Source: Psoroptes ovis
Lineage: Eukaryota; Arthropoda; Arachnida; Sarcoptiformes; Psoroptidae
Length of the DNA: 64,000 nt
Assembly: GCA_002943765.1 (NCBI GenBank)
Contig: PQWQ01000004.1
Span: forward strand, 1,736,001-1,800,000
Direction of reading: 5' to 3'
Under the pieces are notes generated by a model that was not told where the DNA came from, ran no database searches, and worked only from the letters and a program-made list of their open reading frames with translations. The position numbers and the translations under genes are program-made. Positions within the stretch are counted from its first letter, which is position 1. The number at the start of each line of letters is the position of its first letter. Positions 38,301 to 50,800 of this stretch are shown piece after piece.

Positions 38301-41300
38301 CTGAGGTTTTTTTTCGAGTAGATTGAAGAAAAAAATTGAATTTTATTCAATTTAAAATTGAATTCAATTTGAATTTAAATCAATTTTCATTTCCGAAGAA
38401 ATTAACCTTGAATTTTGAATACATTTTGAATATTGAGATAAGTTTATTGGTTTCAATATCTATCACTATTCACATCTATCGATAATGTAATTCATGAGAA
38501 GAAAATCGGAATCAAATTCAAAATAATTCATTTTTGGTAGCAAGAGATCGGTTGATTTGAATTGATTATTTCAAAATGTGATTTATTCAAATCAAGACGA
38601 CGATCAATTCGATAAAATAAAATAATAATAAAACTAATTCAAAATCATGGTAATAACAATAATTTAATTATAACAATAACAAATAAAAATTAAATTAAAG
38701 TCAATTAAATAATCAACAGTCTGAATTCTTCGAGTAATCGTTTTGAGAATCTTCAATAGTCAAAAATAATAATGATCGTACATGAATGTTTGTCTGAAAC
38801 ATTTTAAATGAACATTTTTTCAATTTAGGAATTTTTAAAATTGCACGTAACGGAATTATTCACATGAAAATTAGAGAAGGTTGATCACAATTTCTGGCAT
38901 TTAAGAGGTGATTCTCATTCATTTTCTGTGTTCAGTGTGTATATTAAATTTAATCATACTTTTAAAAGTTTTACTTACTTGCATTTATTCTGGTGTGGAT
39001 TTATTTGGAATTATCTTCAAAAGGTTTAAACTATATCAGAATATGATTCGAAAAAAAAATTTGAAGAAATGGAAAAAGTGTCGATTCTGATTCGAAAATG
39101 ATTGATTGAAGGAATGATTTCTTATTCGACGATTTGAATTTAAGCATTTTTTTCTAATTTCTAAAATTTTAAAGTTTCAAAATAAATACGAAAAAAAATT
39201 CAATTTACACCAACATTTTTATCGTATTTTCTTTAAAGCAATTGGAAAAAAATTGATCGAAAATAATCGAAAAATAGACAAAAATAAAGCATTTATATTT
39301 ATGAGATGATTTCAATTCGATCATTTGTCATTTTACAAATATTGGTTTGTCAATTTCAAATTATTTATTGTTTTTCAATCAGAAAAATTTGATGATGAAC
39401 ATATTTGAATCAAATACATTTGTTAAATGAATATATTTTTCTCGTTTCAAGCTTTGCTTTACCATTCATAAATGAAATTTGAAAATTTGTTGAATATATT
39501 CATGTTGTATTCTCCGATTGTGAATTGTCTGTTCAAATGTTCAATTGAACATTAATATTATATTTGAATTGTATGTGTTTTTCTGTCCATGTTCATATGT
39601 TTGTGCATGTGTATTATTGATTGTGTTTTATTTCGGTTTCTTATCTGAAATTTTCTATTTTTCATACCATTTGAAACTGATAAAATTTTGATAAAGAATT
39701 TTGAATGCTTCTGCTGCGCCTGATTGTAAGCCATTATCAATTTATTCATTGATTTATTCATTCATTCATAATCCAAATGCATTCGAAATAAAAACAGAAA
39801 TTATACATTTGTAAATCAATACATCATCGAAAACCAACAGCGCCAACATTTATGTATGTTTAGTATTATTTATCACATGTGTACAAGTTTTAAATGATTG
39901 ATTCAAGTTGATTTTTTTTCTCTGGATATATGCAACAATTCAGTTATCAATGTTTCTCTGATAAATTATTACATGTTTTAATCATTTGCGAAGCAGAAAA
40001 CGAATTCAATTCAACTCAACTCAAATTAAAATTTAAAAATTCAATTTTTTGAAAAAAAACATAAATCAATTGGATAACTTTCAAATTCAATGATTTTTAT
40101 ATGAGGATTTTCGATTTCAAAAATTTTATATTTTTCTGTCATTCAAAATGTATAAACATGGATTGATTCCTCTTTTCCCAATTTTTTAAAATGATAAACA
40201 AATAAAACTAAACTAAACTAAAATCGTAACCTTGGCTTGATTATAAATGAAAGATTAAAAAACATGGAATAATACTTTAATTCTTGTATTGTATAAATTG
40301 AAGCGAGAAAAATGTTTTCAATTAAAAATGCATAAATAAACAAATCAAATCAAATCAAGGCAACGAATCGGTGGAATCATTCATTCTTTTCCCTAAAACT
40401 TTCTGAACGTACATTTCGATCAATATTTATTACGGAATTGATTCGAGAATGGACTGAATATTTTTTTTATATTCAAAATTCAAATGAAAAAAATATTGAA
40501 AGGATTCAAATTTAAATTTGAATTTGATTACAATATTTTCAATTTGTATTTGAATTTTTATTTTGAAATTTCGGTAGAAATTCTGAAGAATTTTAGAGAA
40601 ATAAAATTGAAAAATTCAAAATAGAATAACATGAATAAAATTTGAATTAAATTGAATTTGATTTGTATTTTTCCATTCTTTTCATTTCTATCCTTTATTG
40701 AATCATGGAAAATTACTCATATCATTTGTATTTGTTTGTTTTTGTTTCGAAAATTTGACGCTATTTTGGCATTCATATTTCATTGGTTTATTCAATTTAA
40801 GAATTGAGATTCATTTTTTGAGAATATGGAAGCTTTTTTTGTTGAAAATTTACAAAAAAAATATTTATTCGTTTATTGAAATTGACACTATGAGCAGGTT
40901 AAAATAAAAAACTCATGTCATGTTTTTTTAGCTTTTTTGACAGCCCTTTTTATACTAGAATTTGGTCACCATTTGCTATGATTGTTTTTATAATGGTAAA
41001 AATATTCACAATTCGTTTGGTAAACATAATCCTTGACCAAGGCCTTCAAGTTTGTTTCGATTCGGTTATTGTACCAGTTACCATGTATTGACGTTAATTA
41101 TATTTTTAATACATGAAATCTGACATATGGATACATAGCATTCATTATTATACAGGTGTATGAACGACTATTAAAACATTTATAAATAAACATGAATTTG
41201 ACAATTTTGGTTTAATGGCACATCATTTTTATTTTTATTTATATTCAATTTGAATAAGTGAACTTGCACTGAAAAAAAAATTATTGGAAAAAAGTGCACA

Positions 41301-44300
41301 TTATTCATAATTATAACAAATAATAACTCATATATAATAATAATAATGATGATGATAATATTAGTTATAATCATAATATTGTTCATACTTATCATTTTAC
41401 GCCAACAAATGTCAATTTTTATCATCATTATATTAACGATAATATGATAATAAATTTATGACAAGTAAAAATAGTGAAAATAATCATGATAATAATCATG
41501 AATAGTACCATAAATAAATCTATGAAAATCTGATGAACATTATAATAATTACCATTATTTTGGTAGAGTAAAAAAAAAGAAAATTTTCATGCCTCTTCAT
41601 GGATTTTTTTGTCCAATTTATTCAAAAATTTTTTTGAAAAATGATGATTTTTCCAATTGAAACCAGCTCTCATACATACATGTTCAAGAATTATGATCGA
41701 AATTTCAATCAATATCTAATTCATCTTATATGAAATCTAAAAAATAAAAAAACAAAACAAAAACACTGAGTCAGATGAAATTGACTGAAATAATTGGATG
41801 ACTAAAATGTAAATACATTTACATGGTGTATGTGTTTGTATTTGTGGAATTGGATTGACTTGTACATTTTGTTTTTTTTATGATTCATAAATCTAAAATT
41901 CAATTTTAAATTTTTATTTATTTCATCATAATTCATTCATGTTTTTTCTTCAAAAAATATGTGATGAATAAATTTTCCAAAATATATGTTTCGATATATT
42001 TTCATATGATCATTAGTTTAAAAACAAAACAAACAAAAAAAATAGTGGGATAAACAAGCATCATTTTGAATGATGATTTGATTTGTTGAATTTTTTTTTT
42101 TTTTTGAAAGGTCGTTGGTTTGTTTATTTATTACATTGACATTTATTACAATATCATAATGTTTTATTTGACTTTTTTGGTTTCCAAAAAAAAAAATTCT
42201 TTGTTTCAAAAATGATTTTCAATATTGTAAATTCTTGGTAAATGAATTACTGGCATCTAAATTTTAAATGCATTGGTGTCATTCGCCTGTTTATAAAATC
42301 ATTCATTCATATATATTCACATATTATCAACATGCTTAACATATTAAGCCAATTCGCTTGAATAATGGTAATGTTTATGATCGAAAAATTTCATTTTTCA
42401 TTTTTCATATTCATTAATTATATTTGATTTGATCCGATAATTATGGCTCTTTTTTCTTTGATAATATTGATAATTATGATTGATTGATACCAATATGAAT
42501 GATTATTGAATTCATTGGTCATTAAATGAATTTCTATAGAATTTCTTTTTAATTTGATTCAATTCATTACTATCATAATTATTATTGAATTTAATGTCAT
42601 ATTGCATAAATAATTTGTCACACTCATTTTCCTGACAATTATTATTGAATTGAATATTAATAAGAAATAAATCTATGAAATAATTATATGAAAATAGAAT
42701 TTCACGTTTTAAAAAAATCAATAAAAATTGATTGTCAAAATTGAAATTATAATTGTTTTGAACATTTTTATATGAAATAATTGAATTTCAATCATTCATT
42801 GCTAATGTTTAAGTGGAGAATTAAGATTGTAATACAAATATTCAAGTTTTACGAGAATTTACTATGAATCCTTAAAAAAATTTGAATTTTATTCTCCATT
42901 TCGAAAATTATACAAGCAAATATATTCATATTTTTTTCCTCATCAGCTTTTCGATACAAATCTCATGAGATAGTGGAATAAATTTTATTCGCAATAAAAA
43001 TCGTTCATCAATCAAATATTGACAGATCATTTATATCAGGTATTGATATCTTGAAATCATTATGCTTTCAAAATGAATTCAATGCATCCATATTGAATTA
43101 ATCTTGAATTTGTGAGAATTTTCACTCCTCTATTATTCGAATAGCCATCTATAATTAGCATTTTAAATATCAAGTGTGAATGTGTAATAGATGTGTAAAT
43201 TATGGTCATATACAAATGTACACATGTAAAAAAAAGTGTAAATATAAACGAATCATTTTAATCAATTTTCATTTTCACAAAGCAAAAAAAAAAAAAAAAA
43301 AATTATGATGAATTACACAAATGAAACGAATCATTCCATATAACAGTACAATACATTGTTATTATTATTATTATTATCATCATCATTGAAATGTAATATA
43401 AATAAAACAAATATTTGATAATAAATAAATAAAAATTGAAAAATATGTTCATTGAATTCGTATTTGTTATTTGTATTTGAAATTGAATTTCAAATACATT
43501 CATACATATAAACAAATATACGCAGCTATTATTGATATAAATATTGGTGTTGGAAAACTCTTTGGCTATTATGCAAACACCAATTTGAAAACACAATTCA
43601 ATTAGATACAATAAACATTTGTTGATTACATAATAATATTTACACGAAACACAAATATATAAATGAATTGATATTTAATTTTCATATCTATATTATATCG
43701 AAAAGTAAATTATTATTAAATAAACTTGTCGTCAAATAATAATAATAATAATTATGATAAATAACAAACATATTGAATGAATGTGAAAATAAAAGAAAAC
43801 AAATAAAAATGAAATTAAAAATTTGTCTGATATCGAAATATCAAAATGTGTTTGTTAAGTGTGCGGGTACAAAATATAGGAACCCGCACACCAAATGTAT
43901 TTGTAGGAAATACAAATATCAATTCTATTATTATCATCATTATTCCATAGCTTATTCATTCCATTATATCATCATCGATTTCATCGATTTTTTCTATTAT
44001 TCTTTATTCTTCATTTTTTAAAAAAATCTATTAAATCAATGATTTTGGATGTAATTTTCAATGTAATTTTAATCAACTTGAATATCAATGAAAGAACAAG
44101 ATGATGAAAGCGAAAAATAAAATAAAAAAATAAAAATTGAATTGAAATCAATTGAAAAGTCTGAGCAAAAAAAAAAAAAATGGAAAATCGTGTAAAACTC
44201 AAATGACAATACATGGATAAAAATAAAAATTACAAATGAACATAAACAACAACAACAACAATAATGATAACAATAATAAATAATATCAATGATAAATTAT

Positions 44301-45079
44301 CAACTATTTATCATTATTATATTTATTTATAAATGATAATATCATGTGATTTCAGTTTTTTATAAATATAAATAAAAATATTATGAAGACAATTGTATAT
44401 TGTTTGAAATTATTGCTGTTGCTGTTTATGATTATGATTATTTAGTATCATTATTATCATTATCAATTCTTAAATTCTGTTTAACATCAAGTTGATCAAA
44501 AATATCAAAAATAAAAAAAAACTTTTTAGTTCAATTATTTGACCTAAATTTGGTAACCAATTTATATGATACAATTTTAGCAAATACATAAACACACACT
44601 CACAAATATAATTTGTATTAATTTGACCATTAATTTTTTACCAGATTTTCATCGTTATCATTCATTCATTATTATTAATATCATTTATTTTTATTTTTCC
44701 CTTGAAAACAAGTGAAAAAAAAATTTGTATTTATTATTAACTGATTGTCTTGGATTTATTTCAACAAGACAAGGTCAAAATTGATGAAAACAATGAAATA
44801 AAAAAAAAGATAGGATTTCAAAGATTGAAATATTTGAAATTTTTCGCTGCGAAAAAGATTGTGATTTCACAAAGTTATTATGGTTCAATTGTTTTTTATT
44901 TTGTGCGGATAATTCAAGGATTCCAATGTTCACTAATCAACGATTAGATAATTTGTTCATCATTTTAAAATATTCCAAGAATCATAGACATAAGATCAAA
45001 GATTTTTTCCATTCAAATATAAAAGAATACTTCATTCGTTCATAATTTAATTATTATTAAGAATAAAAATATTTATATA
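35317..45079. other. Gene-poor AT-rich tract, left part
   Basis: 9.8 kb with no gene I can support. All open frames are short, low in GC and rich in Ile/Asn/Lys/Phe codons expected by chance. It contains TAAA/TTTA runs near 36905-37090, a GC-rich hairpin at 43859-43891 and an A18 run near 43286. It may be intergenic or a very long intron or UTR region upstream of the LGR gene. Confidence 0.5.
45076..45079. repeat. Target-site duplication, left
   Basis: TATA immediately before the 5' LTR; the same four bases follow the 3' LTR at 52191-52194. Four-base duplications with TA-rich preference are usual for gypsy-type integrases. In this AT-rich DNA the boundary could slide by a few bases. Confidence 0.55.
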
Positions 45080-45513
45080 TGTAATAGAAATGGTAGTTAT
45101 TGATCTAAAGAGATGTTATTTAACATCATTAATTTTTAAATCGTTAGCTTAATGATGATAATGTTTAGCTGATTACCATATTTGGCAAAAATTCCAATCT
45201 AATCACATTGGCTAAACATGCACATCATTATGATTTAAAGTATTCAAAACATCCTCGATTTAATTACCTTTCTATCACATTCCTTTCTCATAATGTATAT
45301 ATTTTCCGTCATTTTAATCAAAATTGTCAATTTTTCAATTATTATTCAGTCAGTCGTTATTTTCATCAAATGTTGTCATTATCATTTTTTATCAATAAAT
45401 AAAACTTTTACGAAAAAAAAAAAAAAACTTGTTGTTGTGTCAAAAATTTATTTCGTGAAAAAAGAAGGTTAAATTCAACCAAAAATTGCGCTCACCACCA
45501 CGTATATCTTATA
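45080..45513 (+). repeat. 5' LTR (434 bp)
   Basis: Starts TGTAATAG and ends CGTATATCTTATA. It matches 51754-52190 essentially base for base; the visible difference is an A15 run here against A18 in the 3' copy. It has a TATATATTTT near 45296, a TCAGT initiator-like site near 45346 and overlapping AATAAA signals at 45394-45403, consistent with a U3-R-U5 layout. Confidence 0.93.
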
Positions 45514-45549
45514 AGCCAGCAAGATTGAACATTACAAAATATTAATAAG

Positions 45550-47847
45550 ATGAGTACCTCCGACGTTTTGATGAAGAATCTCCAGGAATTGGAGAAAGAG
45601 AAGCCAGTTATTAGGCGAATGATAACTGAAGTATTTAACCAAATTAACGAAAAAACGATTGATGCTTACGATTTGGTAAAGAAAACATTGGAATTAGCGA
45701 AGAGAGTCGCAGACTATCGAGCCAAATTCAAAGCATCAGCAGATTATGGACGTGAACATGGACTTCCGTTTGATTCCGAAAAATATGAATTGATCAATAC
45801 AGATTATCATCAGAAACTTGATAAAATATACGAAGTGGCCGACAAAACAAAGCAGGACATCAAAAAAATAAATATATTTGAAATGACCATCCAAGACGAC
45901 GCAACTAAAGCTAAAAATGAACCAAGTAAGTCAAATATAACTAATCAACAAGTTCAACAGGAAACAATCACAATGACAACCGAAGCTGAACCAAAAACGA
46001 TGCCTGAAAAATTTATTCTAAAAGAAATTGAAAAAATTAAACCATTTTCGGGGAAATTTTTAGATTTTCGGAAATTTTTCGAAAGTCTAACATCACTTTT
46101 AGACCTTAGCTGTTTACCCCCGCAACGAAAAATCGATATAATTGCTGAAAAATTAGATGGACCAAGTCGACAACTTATAAATAGTATGGGCGATGAAGAC
46201 GACTACGAGAAGGTCAAAACCATATTGCGTGAAAAATTTTATGATCCGTATGAAGTCGTATTAAATATAGCTCAACAGTTAAGAAGTCTTCCAAAGTTGA
46301 CAAATAATTTTGATATAATGGGTATGGAACGAATACTGGAAGATATAAAGAAAACTGAAAAATTAATGATAAAGGTTAATATTAATCCCGCTTACACGTA
46401 TCAATTCAAAAGAATCATCTATCAAAAATTGACATATGAAATTATTAGTAAATTGGGTTGTGTTAGCGAAACCGATTTAAGTATCATTATCGAAGTATTG
46501 GAAAAAGAACATAAATTGGCTAGAAGTAGAAGGGAAGATCAGAATCTCTTTGATGATTTCCTGAATTGCAATCCAATTGTTAAAACAAGTCCACAGAGAC
46601 AAAATACAAGGTCAACCTATTGTTATTTTTGTAATAATCCAACACATAAATCTATTGATTGCTACGCTAAAATACCGTTGAAAACCAAAAAAAATATAAT
46701 TTGGGAAAAAAATTTATGCATCAGATGTTTAGAAAAAGGACATCGTATGAAAAACTGTAATTCAAAACGAATATGTCAAATTTGTAAAAGTGGTCATCAT
46801 GAAATTCTATGCCAAACACCTCAGCAAGACAATCCAAGATGGACTAATCAATCTAATGTTAACAGAGGAAATTATCGATCGATTACGTCTCCACAAAGAA
46901 ATATGATTGAATACCCACAACAAAGATCGAATACCCCAAGAACAAAAGTTAAAGAAAGTTATGTGTGCGAAACCATGAATACAAAAAGTAATGATATGAA
47001 GTCCCATGTTCAACAAAATTCCGATACAAATGAACAAAAAGAAATGAAAGATACAAAACCCGATGATGAAGTCCAGACAATGGAGGATGAGTTAATTGGT
47101 CTATCAAATCTAGAATCAAATATGCTCCACATGATGATGGCTCAGACGGAAACAACAGATATGGCTAAAAGAAAAGATTTGGAAGAACCAGTGGTAGTGA
47201 AAGCCCAAGTGAATGGTTTTGAACAAGAACTCATGATTGATAGCGGAGCAAACATCAGCTTCATAACACCGATGTATGTCAAAAAACTGTTGCTAAAAGA
47301 GAAACCATCAAACGAAAATATAATCACTCTGGGATCAAATGTTCATATAAAAGGCATATGTACGACAACAGTAAAAATTGAAAATATTGAACATGAAGTT
47401 AAATTTTATGTGGTGCCGCATGAAAAAGATATAATCGCTTTAGGCAGGGATGCAATGCGAAGTTTTGGAATAAGTATTATTCCAGAAGATGAAAACAAAT
47501 GGAAAGTAAAAATTAATATTGGTCAAGGTAAAGAAAAGGACGTTGAAGACCACGATATAGGAAAATTATTGAAAAAGTACAAAGATGTTTTTGCTAAAAA
47601 TAAAGAAGATATTGGATGTATAAAAAACGAAATGGCACAAATTCATCTATCAAATGAAATACCGATCACATGCCGTCCTTACCCCTGTACAGCGATGGAC
47701 CAGGAAATAATCGATAAAGAAATTGACCGGTTATTGAAAATGGATGTTATTGAACCATCAAACTCACCATTCTGTTTTCCAATAGTACTGGTTGATAAGA
47801 AAGACGAAGGAAAAAAACAAGATTATGTGTTGATTATCGAAAATTGA
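45550..47847 (+). CDS. Retrotransposon Gag, protease and start of reverse transcriptase
   Basis: 765 codons from ATG 45550. The Gag part is helical and charged; three zinc knuckles follow near residues 358-418 (CYFCNNPTHKSIDC, CIRCLEKGHRMKNC, CQICKSGHHEILC). A linker leads to an aspartic protease with the LMIDSGANISFI active site (about 560-575) and a conserved ALGRDAM-like flap-side motif. The frame then enters the finger region of RT (RLLKMDVIEPSNSPFCFPIV) and stops at 47845-47847, inside a domain that should continue. Gag and protease share one frame, with no shift between them. The stop follows an A7 run at 47811-47817; continuation is in the -1 frame. Whether this is a programmed shift, a lost base or an assembly error cannot be told from one copy. 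Confidence 0.9.
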   Translation: MSTSDVLMKNLQELEKEKPVIRRMITEVFNQINEKTIDAYDLVKKTLELAKRVADYRAKFKASADYGREHGLPFDSEKYELINTDYHQKLDKIYEVADKTKQDIKKINIFEMTIQDDATKAKNEPSKSNITNQQVQQETITMTTEAEPKTMPEKFILKEIEKIKPFSGKFLDFRKFFESLTSLLDLSCLPPQRKIDIIAEKLDGPSRQLINSMGDEDDYEKVKTILREKFYDPYEVVLNIAQQLRSLPKLTNNFDIMGMERILEDIKKTEKLMIKVNINPAYTYQFKRIIYQKLTYEIISKLGCVSETDLSIIIEVLEKEHKLARSRREDQNLFDDFLNCNPIVKTSPQRQNTRSTYCYFCNNPTHKSIDCYAKIPLKTKKNIIWEKNLCIRCLEKGHRMKNCNSKRICQICKSGHHEILCQTPQQDNPRWTNQSNVNRGNYRSITSPQRNMIEYPQQRSNTPRTKVKESYVCETMNTKSNDMKSHVQQNSDTNEQKEMKDTKPDDEVQTMEDELIGLSNLESNMLHMMMAQTETTDMAKRKDLEEPVVVKAQVNGFEQELMIDSGANISFITPMYVKKLLLKEKPSNENIITLGSNVHIKGICTTTVKIENIEHEVKFYVVPHEKDIIALGRDAMRSFGISIIPEDENKWKVKINIGQGKEKDVEDHDIGKLLKKYKDVFAKNKEDIGCIKNEMAQIHLSNEIPITCRPYPCTAMDQEIIDKEIDRLLKMDVIEPSNSPFCFPIVLVDKKDEGKKQDYVLIIEN

Positions 47848-50800
47848 ATGACGTAACAATTGTAGAACATTATCCCATGCCGAAAATATCAGATATTGAT
47901 GAACGCTTAATAAATTCGACGTATTTTACAACTTTAGATATTAGCCAAGGATACTATCATGTGATGATAGATCCCGATGATCGTGGTAAAACAGGATTTG
48001 TGACAAAATACGACCAGTATCAATGGAAAAGACTCCCATTTGGATTAAAAAACGCTCCGATGATTTTCCAAAGAATCATATGGTCATTAATAAAAAGAAA
48101 TAATCTACACATGTACTGTCACAACTATATTGATGACATTATTATTTTCTCAAGAACAAAGAAGGAACATCTTACGCATTTGGATAATGTAATGAACGTT
48201 TTGTTGAAAGAAAATATAAAATTAAAATTGTCGAAATGTATCTTTGGTATGAAATCTATTATATTTTTGGGACATAAGATCTCTGAACATGGAATTGCTC
48301 CATGCAGATCAAATATTGAAGCAATAGTAAAAGCAGAACCACCTAAGAATTTGAAAGATTTGAGGGGATTTCTTGGCAAAATTAATTATTACCATAAATT
48401 CATTCCAAATAGAGCGGAAAAGACGTATTATCTAACGGAATTATTGAAGAAAAATCAGAAATGGGAATGGACCGAAAATCAACAAAAAGAATTTGAAAAT
48501 TTGAAAAACTTGCTTATCAAAGAACCTATTTTAAAATTGTTCAATCCTAAATTTGAAATTAAAATTTACACAGATGCAAGTTTAAAAGGTATTGGTGCGG
48601 TATTGAAACAAATTCATCCCAATGAACAAGAATATCCTGTCGCTTACTTTTCAAAAAAATTGTTGCCATATCAACAAAGATATTCAGCATCTGAATTAGA
48701 ATGCTTAGCAATTCTTGAAGCGGTAGAGTATTGGCATTATTGGTTAATTGGACAAAAATTCACTATTGTTACTGATCACAAACCGTTGGAAAGCCTTAAA
48801 AAAATAAAAAAGCCGAAAACAAGGTTGTTCAATTGGGCTTTGCGGCTAAGCTCGTATCAATTTACTATTGTGTACAGAAAGGGCGCTGATAATCAAGAAG
48901 CCGATTACCTCTCACGCCATCCGATCCATGATTTAGAAGAGATGGCCAAAGCTCCGATGATCATGTTTACAAATCTTTGGGAAGATACTGATAAAATTAT
49001 TGCAATTCAAAAAAATTATAATCCGAAACAGTTGAATAAATGCTATGAAAAAAATGGAATTATTTATCGAAAGAAAAAGAATTTTGAACAAATCTTCATC
49101 CCAAAGGCGGAAGCGGAAAACGAACTCAGAAGAATTCACCACGAATTTGGCCATATAGGTTCAGTCCATTTATACGAGCATTATTCCAGACGATATTACA
49201 CCCCAGATATTATGAAGATCATTAAAAAAGTGGTGCAAAATTGTGAGGTGTGTAACATCACCAAGAAAAACTCTTATCGTTTTGGATTTATGGGTCAAAT
49301 AGGACCAGCGAAATTACCATTCGAAATCATCCATATCGACACAATAGGAGGATTCCAAAGTTTTGGATCAAATAAACGATTTTTACATCTAGCAATCGAT
49401 GCTTTTACAAGATTTATATGGATTATTTGTTCAAAGACGCAGACGGCAAAAGATATGATAAATTTGGTCAAAAAAATTCAAAGCGTAACGAAACCAAAAT
49501 TGATTATTGCTGACCAATATCCGGCAATAAAAGGAACCGAATTCAAAACGTACTTAAAGAGGAACAACATAGGTATTATGTTTATCCCGAGGGATCATCC
49601 TTCCAGTAATGGGATAGTCGAACGTGTAAACCAAACAATTTGCGATCGAATCCGTCATAAAATATACGAAACATCTAAAGAAAAAAGGACGTTATCCTGG
49701 GCAACGCATGCTGCAAAAGCAGCTGAAGAATACAATAAAACCATTCATAGTGTCACAAAGTATTCCCCATTATTTCTGTTGACAGGGTATGATGCTGAAG
49801 AAATATTAGGACCGGAGGAAGTAGTAGAAGCACGAAAAATTGCTTTTCAAAATTCAAATTTAATGCATGAAAAAAATAAGAAAAAATATGATGAAACAAG
49901 AAAAGAATTACCATTGGAAATAATCGACGAAGTGTATGTCTCCAAAGGAAACGCTTTGAACCGGAAAAAATTGGACGCAAGATTTGAAGGCCCGTTTCCA
50001 GTGATCGATAAAGAAGGGAATACAATGCTGAAAATCCAGAAGAAGGGAAAATTAGAAAAAGTTCACATTTCCCAAGTCAAGCCAAAATTTCATCCGTTTA
50101 ATATGGTGCTATTGACTTTACTAATGCTGATACACCTAGCTAATGGGAAATATGAACCCTCCGTCGCAGATCCTATTGTTTGGGAAAAAACCGATCATAC
50201 TATCACAAAAGAATTAGTTAATACCTATTATTATATTCGTTTAGTAAATCCATGTAGTATCCTTAAAAGAACGGATAGACGTTTTGAATGTAACGCAAGA
50301 TATGATTTCTGGATAATGGAAACAATAAATAAAAATTGCGATAAGATTAATATAACATATGATGACTTTATGGAAGAAAACCGGCGAAGAAAAAGATTTG
50401 TTGGAAGTATTTTAAAAGGTACGAAATTCTTATTCGAAAATTACGATAAGGTATTACATATTGGACAAACGATAGTTGGATTTGTAACTAATTGGTTTGA
50501 ACGAAAGAAAATAAAGTCATTGAAAGAAACACAAAGAAAACAGCAAGAACAAATCAAGGTTTTAATGAACTCTCAAAAAGAAATATTGAAAGAAATGGTG
50601 GACAAGTTGGATAAGATGGGCGAAATACAAATGAACAACAGAAAAACCATGGAAGATTTAATAGATGGTCTACATTATGACCTTATGGTGGGATCACAAA
50701 TGGTGACTATCAGTCAAAATCTAAAAAAATTCTTTAATGAATTGGCTCGTGGTATAATCCCAATAGAATTTGAATTATTGTTTCCCGGAATCGTTACCTC

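Noticed and set aside
43303..43611. 102-codon minus-strand ORF
   Set aside because: Ile/Tyr/Asn-rich low-complexity translation of AT repeats.
45208..45402. 64-codon ORF present identically in both LTRs (also 51882-52076)
   Set aside because: It is LTR sequence spanning the U3/R region with regulatory signals; duplication of the LTR explains why it occurs twice.
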